Below are positions 18,481 to 26,782 of a stretch of 64,000 bases of DNA, one piece after another. This DNA is from Mucilaginibacter sp. KACC 22063 (lineage in GTDB: Bacteria > Bacteroidota > Bacteroidia > Sphingobacteriales > Sphingobacteriaceae), in contig NZ_CP117877.1 in NCBI RefSeq assembly GCF_028736115.1, positions 4,030,001-4,094,000 on the forward strand. Direction: 5' to 3'. Below the pieces are notes generated by a model, which did not search any database, was not told where the DNA came from, and was given only the letters and a program-made list of their open reading frames with translations. Made by a program: the position numbers and the translations under genes. Every line of letters starts with the position of its first letter. Position 1 is the stretch's first letter.

Positions 18481-20832
18481 ATGAACAAACTATTGAGTAC
18501 TGCTGTGTTAACAGCATTTGTGCTCTCTGCACAAGCCCAGCAGAACAATACCCTTACCGAAAAAGATTACGCCCGCGCCGAAAGTATGCTTGGTTATAAC
18601 ACCGAGCCCTTGGTTGACCGTGGCAGCGTTCGCCCGGGATGGTTAAAAGCTGACCGATTCTGGTACCGTGTACTAACCCCGCAAGGCAGCGAGTTTATTG
18701 TTGTTGACCCGGCCAAAGGCACACGCTCGCCATTATTTGACCAGCAGAAACTGGCTACTGCACTTTCAAACGCTAACGGTAAACAATACCAGGCAAACAT
18801 GCTGCCCTTTCAGTCAGTCACTTTTTCAACTGATGAAACAGCCATACTTTTTGATGCAGATGGCAAGCACTGGCGTTACGATTTACAATCAGCGCAGCTA
18901 AGCCCTGCAGAAGCACCTGCACGCACCAAGGCTATGCCGGGTATGCGCATGGGCCGTGGTGCAGCCGGAAACCAGGTTTTATCGCCAGATGGCACAAAGG
19001 CCGCTTTTATAAAAGACTGGAACCTTTGGGTTAAGGATGTGAATACCGGCAAACAAACACAGTTAACTACTGACGGTGTTAAAGATTTTGGTTACGCCAC
19101 TGATAATGCAGGATGGAAGTCAAGCGATGCTCCGATACTGCGTTGGTCGCCGGATTCAAAAAAGATAGCCACCTTTAAACAGGATCAGCGTAATGTTGGC
19201 GACATGTACCTGGTGACAACCAACGTTGGCCACCCTACCCTTAAACAATGGAAATATCCTTTACCCGGCGACAGTGTAATTGCTACCATTCAACGGGTAA
19301 TTATTAATGTAGACGAGCCAAAGGTAATTACCCTACAGGTAGCTGCTGATCCGCACCGTGCTACATTAAGCGACGATATTGCCAGCAGCGGCACTTTTGA
19401 CGATGTAGACTGGAGCCCTGATGCCTCTAAACTAGCATTTGTATCTACCTCACGCGACCATAAACAGGAAAAGATCCGCATTGCCGATGCCAATACAGGT
19501 GCCGTTCGCGAAATCTTCCAGGAAACTGTACCTACTCAATATGAATCAGGCTGGGGCAGTATCAACTGGCGCTATCTCGACCGTTCAAATGAGATCATCT
19601 GGTTTTCTGAACGGGATAACTGGGGACAACTTTACTTATATGATGCCAAAACCGGGAAGCTGAAAAACCAGATCACTAAAGGCAATTTTGTAGTAACTAA
19701 ACTGTTAAAGGTTGACGAAGCTAACCGCGTAGTTTATTTCATCGCTGACGGATTGGAAGCTGAAAACCCTTACTTCAGCCAGTTATGTAAGGCTGATTTC
19801 AGCGGGAAGCATTTCACGGTACTTACCCCTGAAGCTGGTAATCATAACATCACCTTAGCACCAGACGGGAAATACTTTGTAGATAGTTATTCAAAACCAG
19901 ATGTACCTCCGGTAACTGTATTGCGCAGTGCAGATGGCAAAAAGATTGCCGACCTTGAAAAGACAGATATATCGCGCCTTAAAGCCGCTGGCTGGAAACC
20001 GGCAATGCCTTTCTCGGTAAAAGCACACGATGGTAAAACCGATCTTTACGGTTTAATGTTCGTGCCGACCAATCTCGATCCTAATAAAAAATACCCGGTA
20101 ATTGATTACATCTATCCGGGTCCGCAAGGCGGCAGCATAGGTAATTGGTCTTTTGGTTCTGCGCGTAATGATAACCAGGCCTTAGCCGAACTTGGATTTG
20201 TAGTGATAGCACTGGAGGGCACCAGCAATCCGCTGCGTTCAAAAAGCTTTCATGACATGAGCTACGGCAATATGGCTGAGAACACCCTGCCAGATCAGAT
20301 CACCGGAATACAGCAATTAGCTAAACGCTATTCATATATGGATACCAGCCGTGTTGGTATATGGGGGCACTCGGGCGGTGGCTTTGCTACAGCAGGCGCC
20401 ATGTTCCGTTATCCTGATTTCTTTAAGGTAGGCATCTCAGAATCGGGCAACCACGAAAACCGAAACTATGAGGACGATTGGGGCGAGCGTTACGATGGTT
20501 TAGCGGCTAACGCTGATTACGAAGCACAGGCCAACCAATTACTTGCTAAAAACCTGAAAGGTAAGTTAATGTTAGCCCACGGCATGATGGATGATAACGT
20601 ACCACCGTACAATACCCTGTTGGTTGTTGAAGCCTTAGAAAAAGCTAACAAAGATTACGACCTGGTAATATTTCCTAACAGTCCGCATGGTTATGGCCCG
20701 TATTCGTCATACATGATGCGCCGCCGCTGGGACTACTTTGTGAAAAACCTGCTTGGTACAGAACCACCCAAAGAATACCTGTTAAAATCGAAAACTGATC
20801 CACGTAACGGTGAGCAGCGAACAGGCCGATAA
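18481..20832 (+). CDS. Exported S9 family (dipeptidyl peptidase IV-like) serine peptidase
   Basis: A 783-residue secreted peptidase with signal peptide STAVLTAFVLSAQAQ. The N-terminal part is an eight-bladed DPP-IV-type beta propeller (DWNLWVKDVNTGKQTQLT and similar blades). The C-terminal alpha/beta-hydrolase domain carries the triad: Ser631 in GHSGGG, Asp704 in DDNVPP and His736 in SPHGYG. These positions are close to those of human DPP-IV (630/708/740). The usual DPP-IV YGG triplet after the nucleophile is GGG here, so exact dipeptide specificity is uncertain. It ends in a strong palindromic hairpin. Confidence 0.9.
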   Translation: MNKLLSTAVLTAFVLSAQAQQNNTLTEKDYARAESMLGYNTEPLVDRGSVRPGWLKADRFWYRVLTPQGSEFIVVDPAKGTRSPLFDQQKLATALSNANGKQYQANMLPFQSVTFSTDETAILFDADGKHWRYDLQSAQLSPAEAPARTKAMPGMRMGRGAAGNQVLSPDGTKAAFIKDWNLWVKDVNTGKQTQLTTDGVKDFGYATDNAGWKSSDAPILRWSPDSKKIATFKQDQRNVGDMYLVTTNVGHPTLKQWKYPLPGDSVIATIQRVIINVDEPKVITLQVAADPHRATLSDDIASSGTFDDVDWSPDASKLAFVSTSRDHKQEKIRIADANTGAVREIFQETVPTQYESGWGSINWRYLDRSNEIIWFSERDNWGQLYLYDAKTGKLKNQITKGNFVVTKLLKVDEANRVVYFIADGLEAENPYFSQLCKADFSGKHFTVLTPEAGNHNITLAPDGKYFVDSYSKPDVPPVTVLRSADGKKIADLEKTDISRLKAAGWKPAMPFSVKAHDGKTDLYGLMFVPTNLDPNKKYPVIDYIYPGPQGGSIGNWSFGSARNDNQALAELGFVVIALEGTSNPLRSKSFHDMSYGNMAENTLPDQITGIQQLAKRYSYMDTSRVGIWGHSGGGFATAGAMFRYPDFFKVGISESGNHENRNYEDDWGERYDGLAANADYEAQANQLLAKNLKGKLMLAHGMMDDNVPPYNTLLVVEALEKANKDYDLVIFPNSPHGYGPYSSYMMRRRWDYFVKNLLGTEPPKEYLLKSKTDPRNGEQRTGR

Positions 20833-20838
20833 TTTATA

Positions 20839-20865
20839 GCAGAGACACAAATTTTGTGTCTCTGC
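20839..20865. repeat. GAGACACAA palindrome, copy 1 (probable terminator)
   Basis: A perfect 13-bp inverted repeat with a one-base centre: GCAGAGACACAAA, then TTTGTGTCTCTGC. It begins 6 bases after the peptidase stop and probably ends that transcript. A second copy lies at 21535-21562, so the two bracket the gene between them. Confidence 0.75.
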
Positions 20866-20906
20866 TTGTTTATATGAACTTTGTTAAGCTTTGTAGCAAC
20901 TTATTT

Positions 20907-21497
20907 ATGAAGACATTTCCAACAATTACGTTCCTGCTTCTTTGTGTATGTAATGCATTCAGCATACAGATTGATTCTACGCTGCAAAAGAAGATACTTG
21001 CCATGTACAAGGAAGACCAGAAATGGCGTAAAGAATTAATCAAACTACAAAAAGACGACAGCGTACCATTTGACGAGAATATAATAAACAAGAAGATAAA
21101 TGAGGCCGACAGCAGTAATCTTTTAGCAGCAAAAAGTATAGTCAGAAAATACGGTTTCCCTGGTAACTCGTTAGTTGGCGAAAACGGTAGCTCTGCATTT
21201 TGGGCAATCGTTCAGCATTGCGACAGTGATCCTCCTTTTCAAAAAAATGTGCTGCAACTGATGAAAGTACAGGTAGATAATCACAATGCCTCGGGTGAAG
21301 ATTATGCCTTCCTTCAGGACAGGGTTTTAGTCAACCAGGGGCAAAAGCAGTTATATGGTACTCAAGTACGCATTGATTTAAAAACACATCGCGCTAAAGC
21401 AATGCCTATACAAGATTCGTTAAACGTTGATAAAAGAAGAAAAACAATTGGCTTACAACCTTTGAAAGTCTATTTGTCAACCTTTGAACAGCAATAG
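20907..21497 (+). CDS. Exported DUF6624-like protein
   Basis: About 196 residues from the ATG at 20907, where a signal peptide begins (TFPTITFLLLCVCNAFS). Earlier in-frame ATGs at 20856 and 20874 would put extra residues before it. The mature part has DEDQ-like helices (ILAMYKEDQKWRKELIKLQ), IVRKYGFPGNSLVGENGSSA, FWAIVQHCDSDPPFQ, FLQDRVLVNQGQKQLYGTQ and DKRRKTIGLQPLKVYL. This is the layout of the DUF6624 family, a poorly understood group often called hypothetical. It is bracketed by two copies of the same palindrome. The role is unknown. Confidence 0.75.
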   Translation: MKTFPTITFLLLCVCNAFSIQIDSTLQKKILAMYKEDQKWRKELIKLQKDDSVPFDENIINKKINEADSSNLLAAKSIVRKYGFPGNSLVGENGSSAFWAIVQHCDSDPPFQKNVLQLMKVQVDNHNASGEDYAFLQDRVLVNQGQKQLYGTQVRIDLKTHRAKAMPIQDSLNVDKRRKTIGLQPLKVYLSTFEQQ

Positions 21498-21534
21498 TCA
21501 CCTCGGGTACAGCAATAAAAAGATAACGACTTCT

Positions 21535-21562
21535 GTAGAGACACAAGATCTTGTGTCTCTAC
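21535..21562. repeat. GAGACACAA palindrome, copy 2 (probable bidirectional terminator)
   Basis: A perfect 28-base palindrome, GTAGAGACACAAGA followed by its exact complement, then a T-rich tract. It lies between the convergent DUF6624-like and fucosidase genes, where a two-way terminator would fit. The inner 20 bases closely match copy 1 at 20839-20865. Confidence 0.75.
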
Positions 21563-21583
21563 TCTTTTATATCATTTTGTAAA

Positions 21584-22918
21584 CTATTTCGTCACCAACA
21601 CCACCACTTTATCAGGGTCATCAGCTTCCGGTTGCTCGACAGGAATGGTAAGTATACCTTTAGCCAATACTGCTTTAACCGACTGACCGGTTTTTAAAAG
21701 ATATGCTTTTACAATCTTTTTATACGGGACCTGGCTTAATGTAACTGTGCCGTTTTCAGGTTTAAGCGGGTGTATGTAAACATTGCTTCCTTTTTGCGTT
21801 ATCGCTCCCCATTTTTGCGGGCGAATATATCCGCCTGTTGTATGATAAATACTGCTGCCATAAGTTTTAAGCCATTCGCCCATCCAGTTAATACGATCAA
21901 CAAACTCCGGCTGAATTTCGCCGTTAGGCATTGGCCCGATATTTAACAACAAGTTGCCACCATTACCTGCTGAGCGTACAAGCAGGTTAACAATTTGCGC
22001 AGGCGTTTTATAAGTAGTATCTGTTAAGTTAAAGCCCCAGCTATTATTCATGGTAGCACAGGTTTCCAGCGGCAGGTCTGATATTTTTTGAAAGCTGAGG
22101 CCATTGGTATTTTCACCGGGCAGGTCCTGCTCAAACATCTGGAAGTCCTCACCGGCAATGGGCGTCATGTGGTGATTATTGCCTATTAAGCATTGAGGTT
22201 GCAGTTTATGGATCAGGTCATAAATCTCGCTAATGTGCCAGTCGGCATTCACATCAGTTTCTTTTCTTGTTTTGCTTTCCGGTTCCATCTGGTCCCAGTA
22301 ACCATCAAACCATATCCCTCCTATTTCGCCATAATTGGTCAACAATTCAGTCAGCTGGTTTTTCATAAACTGAATATAGTTGTTCCAGTCGCCACGGGTG
22401 GTGCGGCCGGTTCCCTTACCTGTACGGCCTGTCCAGTATTGGTAATCGTCACGCCGCCAGTCGAGCAATGAGTAGTATAGAAATAGTTTGATCCCTTGTT
22501 TATGGCATTCGTCTGCCATCATTTTAACAATATCCTTTTTATAAGGCGTGTGCATAATGTTAAAATCGCTGTACTTGGTGTCCCACATGCTAAAACCGTC
22601 ATGGTGACGCGTAATCAGCGTAATATATTTCATGCCGCCCTGTTTGGCCAGGCTTACCCAGGCATGTGCATCAAAATCAATCGGATTAAAAAACTTCTCT
22701 AACCTTGTATAGTTCTTAACCGTGATATTGCGGTTATTCATTACCCATTCACCATCACCGGGAATACTGAACGGCCCCCAGTGAATAAATAATCCATACT
22801 TCTCGGCACGGAAACTATCCCTTGCGGCAAGATTAACAGCTGTAGGCTGATAAGGCGTTTGGGCATGAACGTATTGCGTCAACGCGATCAGTAATAAAAG
22901 CGATTTAAGAACTTTCAT
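21584..22918 (-). CDS. Secreted alpha-L-fucosidase (GH29)
   Basis: A glycoside hydrolase of about 444 residues that removes alpha-linked L-fucose from glycans or plant and algal polysaccharides. The start at 22918 puts the signal peptide VLKSLLLLIALTQYVHAQ at the N-terminus; an ATG 21 bases upstream is less likely. GH29 features are KYGLFIHWGPFSIP, YITLITRHHDGFSMWD, and GGIWFDGYWD with probable nucleophile Asp205, followed by NLLLNIGPMPNGEI. A C-terminal beta domain follows. No SusC/SusD pair or other polysaccharide-utilisation gene is adjacent, so it stands outside a classic PUL. Confidence 0.93.
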   Translation of the reverse strand: MKVLKSLLLLIALTQYVHAQTPYQPTAVNLAARDSFRAEKYGLFIHWGPFSIPGDGEWVMNNRNITVKNYTRLEKFFNPIDFDAHAWVSLAKQGGMKYITLITRHHDGFSMWDTKYSDFNIMHTPYKKDIVKMMADECHKQGIKLFLYYSLLDWRRDDYQYWTGRTGKGTGRTTRGDWNNYIQFMKNQLTELLTNYGEIGGIWFDGYWDQMEPESKTRKETDVNADWHISEIYDLIHKLQPQCLIGNNHHMTPIAGEDFQMFEQDLPGENTNGLSFQKISDLPLETCATMNNSWGFNLTDTTYKTPAQIVNLLVRSAGNGGNLLLNIGPMPNGEIQPEFVDRINWMGEWLKTYGSSIYHTTGGYIRPQKWGAITQKGSNVYIHPLKPENGTVTLSQVPYKKIVKAYLLKTGQSVKAVLAKGILTIPVEQPEADDPDKVVVLVTK

Positions 22919-22967
22919 TGAGGTAAATAATGGTTTCACCGAATATCTGAAATTTTAAACAAACAAT

Positions 22968-23041
22968 GTCATTGCGAGGCGAACGATAGTAAGCTGTGGC
23001 AATCTCATTCTACTTGGGATTGCTTCGTTCCTCGCAATGAC
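22968..23041. repeat. GTCATTGCGAGG / CGCAATGAC palindromic repeat
   Basis: A 74-base element whose ends GTCATTGCGAGG and CCTCGCAATGAC are exact inverse complements, with inner arms GGCGAACGA/TCGTTC and GGCAATC/GATTGC. It lies in the 300-base gap between the amidase and fucosidase genes. It shares GTCAT...ATGAC ends with the repeats at 29.6-29.8 kb, 38.1 kb and 42.5-42.9 kb. Confidence 0.75.
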
Positions 23042-23070
23042 GTATACATAAGGGGAGCTTCAAAACCAAT

Positions 23071-23099
23071 AACCCCTCCCTAACCCTCCCAGGGGAGGG
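23071..23099. repeat. CCCTCCC / GGGAGGG palindromic element
   Basis: Pyrimidine-rich CCCCTCCCTAACCCTCCC followed at once by the complementary GGGGAGGG. It has the same design as the elements at 35791-35898 and the insert inside leuS at 46580-46618. Confidence 0.65.
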
Positions 23100-23132
23100 A
23101 ATTTAGTCAAGCGGAGTATTGATGGACATTTA

Positions 23133-23182
23133 GCCCCACCTGAACCCTCCCCAGTCCATAGGACTCTTGTGGAGAAGGGAGG
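23133..23182. repeat. GCCCCACC...GGGAGG palindromic element with AGTCC module
   Basis: Starts GCCCCACCTGAACCCTCCCC and ends AAGGGAGG. The apex contains AGTCCATAGGACTC at 23153-23166, the same inner module seen at 14842, 29537 and 29752. It sits between the fucosidase and amidase genes, and the rest of that gap holds no gene. Confidence 0.6.
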
Positions 23183-23242
23183 ACTTTAATAAGCCGGGGG
23201 ATTTTATTAGTCTTTTCCATACAGGCGCTTGGGGTTGAGGCT

Positions 23243-24853
23243 TTAAACCAAAACAGGCTTAAACGATGGCGCTTTGCGTTTTTTGCTTGCCTGCTCATAA
23301 GCATAAGCAAGGCTTATTAGCTCGCCTTCGTTAAATGCTGTGCCGAAGAATGACAATCCCATAGGTAAATCATGCCAGTGTCCCATTGGTACCGTGATAT
23401 GCGGATAACCAGCCATTGCCGCAGGCGATGAAAAGGAAAAGCCGTTATCATAATCACCATTGGCCAGGTCAATGCAAATCGGGAAACCATTTGTAGGCCC
23501 AATAATGGCATCTAACTGGTTTTCCTGAAGCATCTTATCAATTATTGATCGCGATAACCCGTTCGACTTTTTCAATGCTTCCAAATATGCAGGGGTATTC
23601 AGATCGCCTTTTTGCTCGGCATCTTCAAATATCTCCTGTTTAAAAAATGGCATCGCCTTAGCCTCATTCTTTTTGTTAAAAGCAATCAGCTCTGTCAGTG
23701 TTTTGTATTTAGCGTTCGAGGTGCTTAGGTAGGCATTTAACCCGGCTTTAAACTCGTAAAGCAAAACCTGGTACTCGGCACGGCCAATTTGCTGTAGTTC
23801 TTTGTTCAACTCTATTTCAACAATAGTAGCCCCTTTGCTACGCAGCACTTCCAATGCCTGGTGCAAAAGTGCCAGGGTTGGTGCGTTGGCTTTAAGCGCA
23901 GTTTTCTCTAACCCTAAACGTTTACCTTTTAATCCGTTGGCATCGCAAAAACGGGAGTAGTCTTTTTCAAATTTTGCATTGGCAGCCTGGGTATAAGTGT
24001 CTGCGCTATCTGACCCGGCTAAGGCGCCCAATAGTATCGCAGCATCCTTTACAGTACGTGCCATAGGCCCGGCAGTGTCCTGTGTTTTTGAAATCGGGAT
24101 AATACCTGTGCGGCTTAACAAACCTACGGTAGGTTTAATACCGACAATACCATTAACCGATGATGGCGACACTACCGATCCATCTGTTTCGGTACCTATG
24201 GCTACCGTACACAAATTGGCAGCAACCGCTGCACCCGAGCCCGAGCTCGACCCGCTTGGGTTACGGTCAAGCACATAAGGGTCTTTTGTTTGTCCGCCAC
24301 GGCTGCTCCAGCCGCTGGTAGAATGCTCCGAACGGAAGTTGGCCCATTCGCTCAGGTTTGTTTTTCCCAAGATCACAGCACCAGCCTCTCTCAGTTTTTT
24401 AACGATAAAGGCATCTTTGTTAGCATGGTTGTCCATTAGTGCTATAGAACCTGCTGTAGTCAGCATTTTATCGCCGGTATCAATGTTATCCTTTATTAAA
24501 ACCGGGATACCATGTAATGGCCCGCGCACTTTACCTGCGGCACGCTCTTTATCCCGGGCATCGGCAATAGATAAGGCATCTTTATTCAGTTCGATAACTG
24601 CATTCAGCCTAGGTCCGCTTTTATCAATGGCAGCAATACGTTTCAGGTACATCTCACATAGGGTACGGGATGTCAGTTTTCTGTCGCGCATTTTTTGTTG
24701 CAACTGATCTATCGTTGTTTCATTCAGCTCAAATGTGTCTTTAGCTGTTGATGGTGTATGTCCGGCCGCTTCGCTTGCAGATACGCCGCTCAGTACAGCT
24801 CCAATAGTTAATCCGGCTAACGAGCCGGTTTTAATGAAATTTCTTCTTTGCAT
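23243..24853 (-). CDS. Exported amidase (amidase signature family)
   Basis: A 536-residue hydrolase of the GatA/amidase-signature family. The twin-arginine-type signal RRNFIKTGSLAGLTIGA points to Tat export. The Ser-cisSer-Lys triad is visible: Lys in VLIKDNIDTGD, the Gly/Ser-rich GSSSGSGAAVAANL with the cis-Ser, and the nucleophilic Ser in ETDGSVVSPSS. It is not tRNA amidotransferase GatA, which is cytosolic and shorter and usually sits with other Gat genes. The natural amide or peptide substrate cannot be read from the sequence. It may be co-transcribed with the methyltransferase 14 bases upstream. Confidence 0.92.
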   Translation of the reverse strand: MQRRNFIKTGSLAGLTIGAVLSGVSASEAAGHTPSTAKDTFELNETTIDQLQQKMRDRKLTSRTLCEMYLKRIAAIDKSGPRLNAVIELNKDALSIADARDKERAAGKVRGPLHGIPVLIKDNIDTGDKMLTTAGSIALMDNHANKDAFIVKKLREAGAVILGKTNLSEWANFRSEHSTSGWSSRGGQTKDPYVLDRNPSGSSSGSGAAVAANLCTVAIGTETDGSVVSPSSVNGIVGIKPTVGLLSRTGIIPISKTQDTAGPMARTVKDAAILLGALAGSDSADTYTQAANAKFEKDYSRFCDANGLKGKRLGLEKTALKANAPTLALLHQALEVLRSKGATIVEIELNKELQQIGRAEYQVLLYEFKAGLNAYLSTSNAKYKTLTELIAFNKKNEAKAMPFFKQEIFEDAEQKGDLNTPAYLEALKKSNGLSRSIIDKMLQENQLDAIIGPTNGFPICIDLANGDYDNGFSFSSPAAMAGYPHITVPMGHWHDLPMGLSFFGTAFNEGELISLAYAYEQASKKRKAPSFKPVLV

Positions 24854-24867
24854 TATTTAGTTAATAG

Positions 24868-25554
24868 TTAGTCAGTAGTTTTTTGCGCCCATAATATCGC
24901 CCACATGATGTTCTTCCAGATCACATCAACCGCATCAAAACCAGCAGTCTCCAGTTCCTTTAAATGACATATTACAGGCGTATGATAATCATGCGCATCC
25001 TGGTGCTCCATCCACATCTCCCAGTCGGCCTCGGTCGAACCCAGTTTTAAAGCTTCGTTCTTCCAGCGACTAATGTGCTTCTCGTAAATCTCTTCGGTTA
25101 TTCCGCGTGTCTGGTCGGCAAAAACAAATACACCGCCCGGTTTAAGCATCCGGAATATCTTTTTGTATAAGTCTGCCTTTTGGCTGTCTGCAATGTGATG
25201 TATTGCAATGCTTGAAATCACCAGGTCAAAGCTTTGTGCGGGGAAGTCGAGATCATTAAAATCCTGCTGATGATAGCTGATATTGTCATGGTCTTTAAAG
25301 CGCAAGCGGCATTCGTTTAAAATATCTGCCGACAGGTCAAGCGCATGGATTTGTGCATCGGGAAAATGCTGTAAAGCTGCTTCTGTTAGATTGCCCGTTC
25401 CGCAGCCTAAATCTAAGATATTTCTTGGTTGTAAATCATCAGGAATATAATGAAAGATGTTATAGAACATCTCATTGTAACGCGGCACACAGCGGCTGAT
25501 CAGGTCTGTATAGCGCGAACTTAGCTGGTCATAAAAGCTTTCAACAGATTGCAT
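24868..25554 (-). CDS. Class I SAM-dependent methyltransferase
   Basis: A cytoplasmic 228-residue enzyme with a Rossmann fold. It has motif I ILDLGCGTGNLTEAAL near residue 44, motif II acidic residue in IHALDLSADIL, a motif IV-like LVISSIAIHHI and MLKPGGVFVFADQTRG. It belongs to the Methyltransf_25/11 type. The substrate is unknown. The stop is 14 bases from the amidase start, so the two probably share a transcript, although no functional link is obvious. Confidence 0.9.
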   Translation of the reverse strand: MQSVESFYDQLSSRYTDLISRCVPRYNEMFYNIFHYIPDDLQPRNILDLGCGTGNLTEAALQHFPDAQIHALDLSADILNECRLRFKDHDNISYHQQDFNDLDFPAQSFDLVISSIAIHHIADSQKADLYKKIFRMLKPGGVFVFADQTRGITEEIYEKHISRWKNEALKLGSTEADWEMWMEHQDAHDYHTPVICHLKELETAGFDAVDVIWKNIMWAILWAQKTTD

Positions 25555-25693
25555 GTCCTAAAGTTAATGGTTCGTGGTTAATAGTTCATAGTTAATGATA
25601 TATTCTTCTGCTGATGGGTTGATCCATTAGCCATTAAGTATGAACTAACTAATAAATTTCCTTATCTTCACCGCCCAAATAGAATTTTGCAAA

Positions 25694-26434
25694 ATGAAAC
25701 TTTTAGAAGGAAAAACTGCATTAGTTACCGGTGCTTCAAAAGGCATTGGCCGTATGATAGCTCAGAAATTTGCCGAGCATGGCGCTAATGTGGCATTTAC
25801 CTATTTATCATCGGTAGAAAAAGGCCAGGCGCTTGAGCAGGAATTGCAGGCTTATGGAACTAAAGTAAAAGGCTACCGCTCTGACGCTTCGAAATTTGAC
25901 GAAGCCGAAAAACTAATCAATGATATTGTTGCCGACTTTGGCACACTGAATATAGTAGTGAACAATGCGGGCATCACTAAAGATAACCTGTTGCTGCGTA
26001 TGAACGAAGAATCATGGGACGATGTAATCAGCGTTAACCTTAAATCGGTTTTCAACGTTACCAAAGCTGCATCTAAGATCATGATGAAAAATCGTGGTGG
26101 TTCATTCATTAACATCAGCTCTGTTGTTGGCGTAAATGGCAATGCAGGCCAGGCAAACTACGCGGCATCTAAAGCTGGTATCATCGGTTTCTCCAAATCA
26201 ATTGCTAAAGAATTAGGTTCACGTAATATCCGTACCAACGTGGTTACTCCGGGTTTTATCAAAACTGAAATGACCGACGTTTTAGACCCTAAAGTGGTTG
26301 AAGGCTGGGAAGCAGGTATCCCGCTTAAACGTGGCGGCGAAGCAGGCGAAGTTGCCGATGTTTGCGTATTCCTGGCATCAGACATGTCATCATACGTTAC
26401 AGGGCAGGTGCTTGGCGTTGACGGCGGTATGTAA
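25694..26434 (+). CDS. fabG: 3-oxoacyl-ACP reductase FabG
   Basis: NADPH-dependent ketoreductase of the fatty-acid elongation cycle (short-chain dehydrogenase). The 246 residues show the cofactor motif TGASKGIGR, NNAG, the catalytic Ser in INISSVVGVNG, YAASK with Tyr and Lys, and the C-terminal FLASDMSSYVTGQVLGVDGG typical of FabG. A near-consensus -7 box (TATCTTCA) lies at 25663-25670. DUF3253 follows after 11 bases. No other fab gene is adjacent, so a non-FASII SDR role cannot be fully excluded. Confidence 0.92.
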   Translation: MKLLEGKTALVTGASKGIGRMIAQKFAEHGANVAFTYLSSVEKGQALEQELQAYGTKVKGYRSDASKFDEAEKLINDIVADFGTLNIVVNNAGITKDNLLLRMNEESWDDVISVNLKSVFNVTKAASKIMMKNRGGSFINISSVVGVNGNAGQANYAASKAGIIGFSKSIAKELGSRNIRTNVVTPGFIKTEMTDVLDPKVVEGWEAGIPLKRGGEAGEVADVCVFLASDMSSYVTGQVLGVDGGM

Positions 26435-26445
26435 TTGTTAAAAAT

Positions 26446-26694
26446 ATGGGTGAAGCTTCGATTGCTGAAACCATTATAAATATGGCTACTGAAAGAGGGG
26501 CGGATAAAAGTATCTGCCCCTCTGACGTTGCAAGGGTTTTGTTTCCTGCCGATTGGCGCAAGCACATGGACGAAATAAGGGCCGAAGCTGTAAAGCTTAA
26601 TCAACAAGGTAGGGTATTAATCACTCAAAAAGGTGAACCCATTGATACTGCAACCATTAAAGGCCCGATCAGGATACGCATTGTTGAGGCTTGA
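26446..26694 (+). CDS. DUF3253 domain protein
   Basis: A small 82-residue basic protein. The whole length matches DUF3253 (AETIINMATERGADKSICPSDVARVL, WRKHMDEIRAEAV, GPIRIRI), a winged-helix-like domain of unknown function often seen next to reductases. It is cytoplasmic and follows fabG by 11 bases, so it is probably co-transcribed. A DNA-binding role has been suggested by fold only and is not shown here. Confidence 0.85.
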   Translation: MGEASIAETIINMATERGADKSICPSDVARVLFPADWRKHMDEIRAEAVKLNQQGRVLITQKGEPIDTATIKGPIRIRIVEA

Positions 26695-26782
26695 TAAAAG
26701 CCGCTAATATTAGGTTGCCATAAACCATCTCCACAATATTTTTTGCATTTTGCAGTCGTAATAAATCACGCATAGCGCTTTA

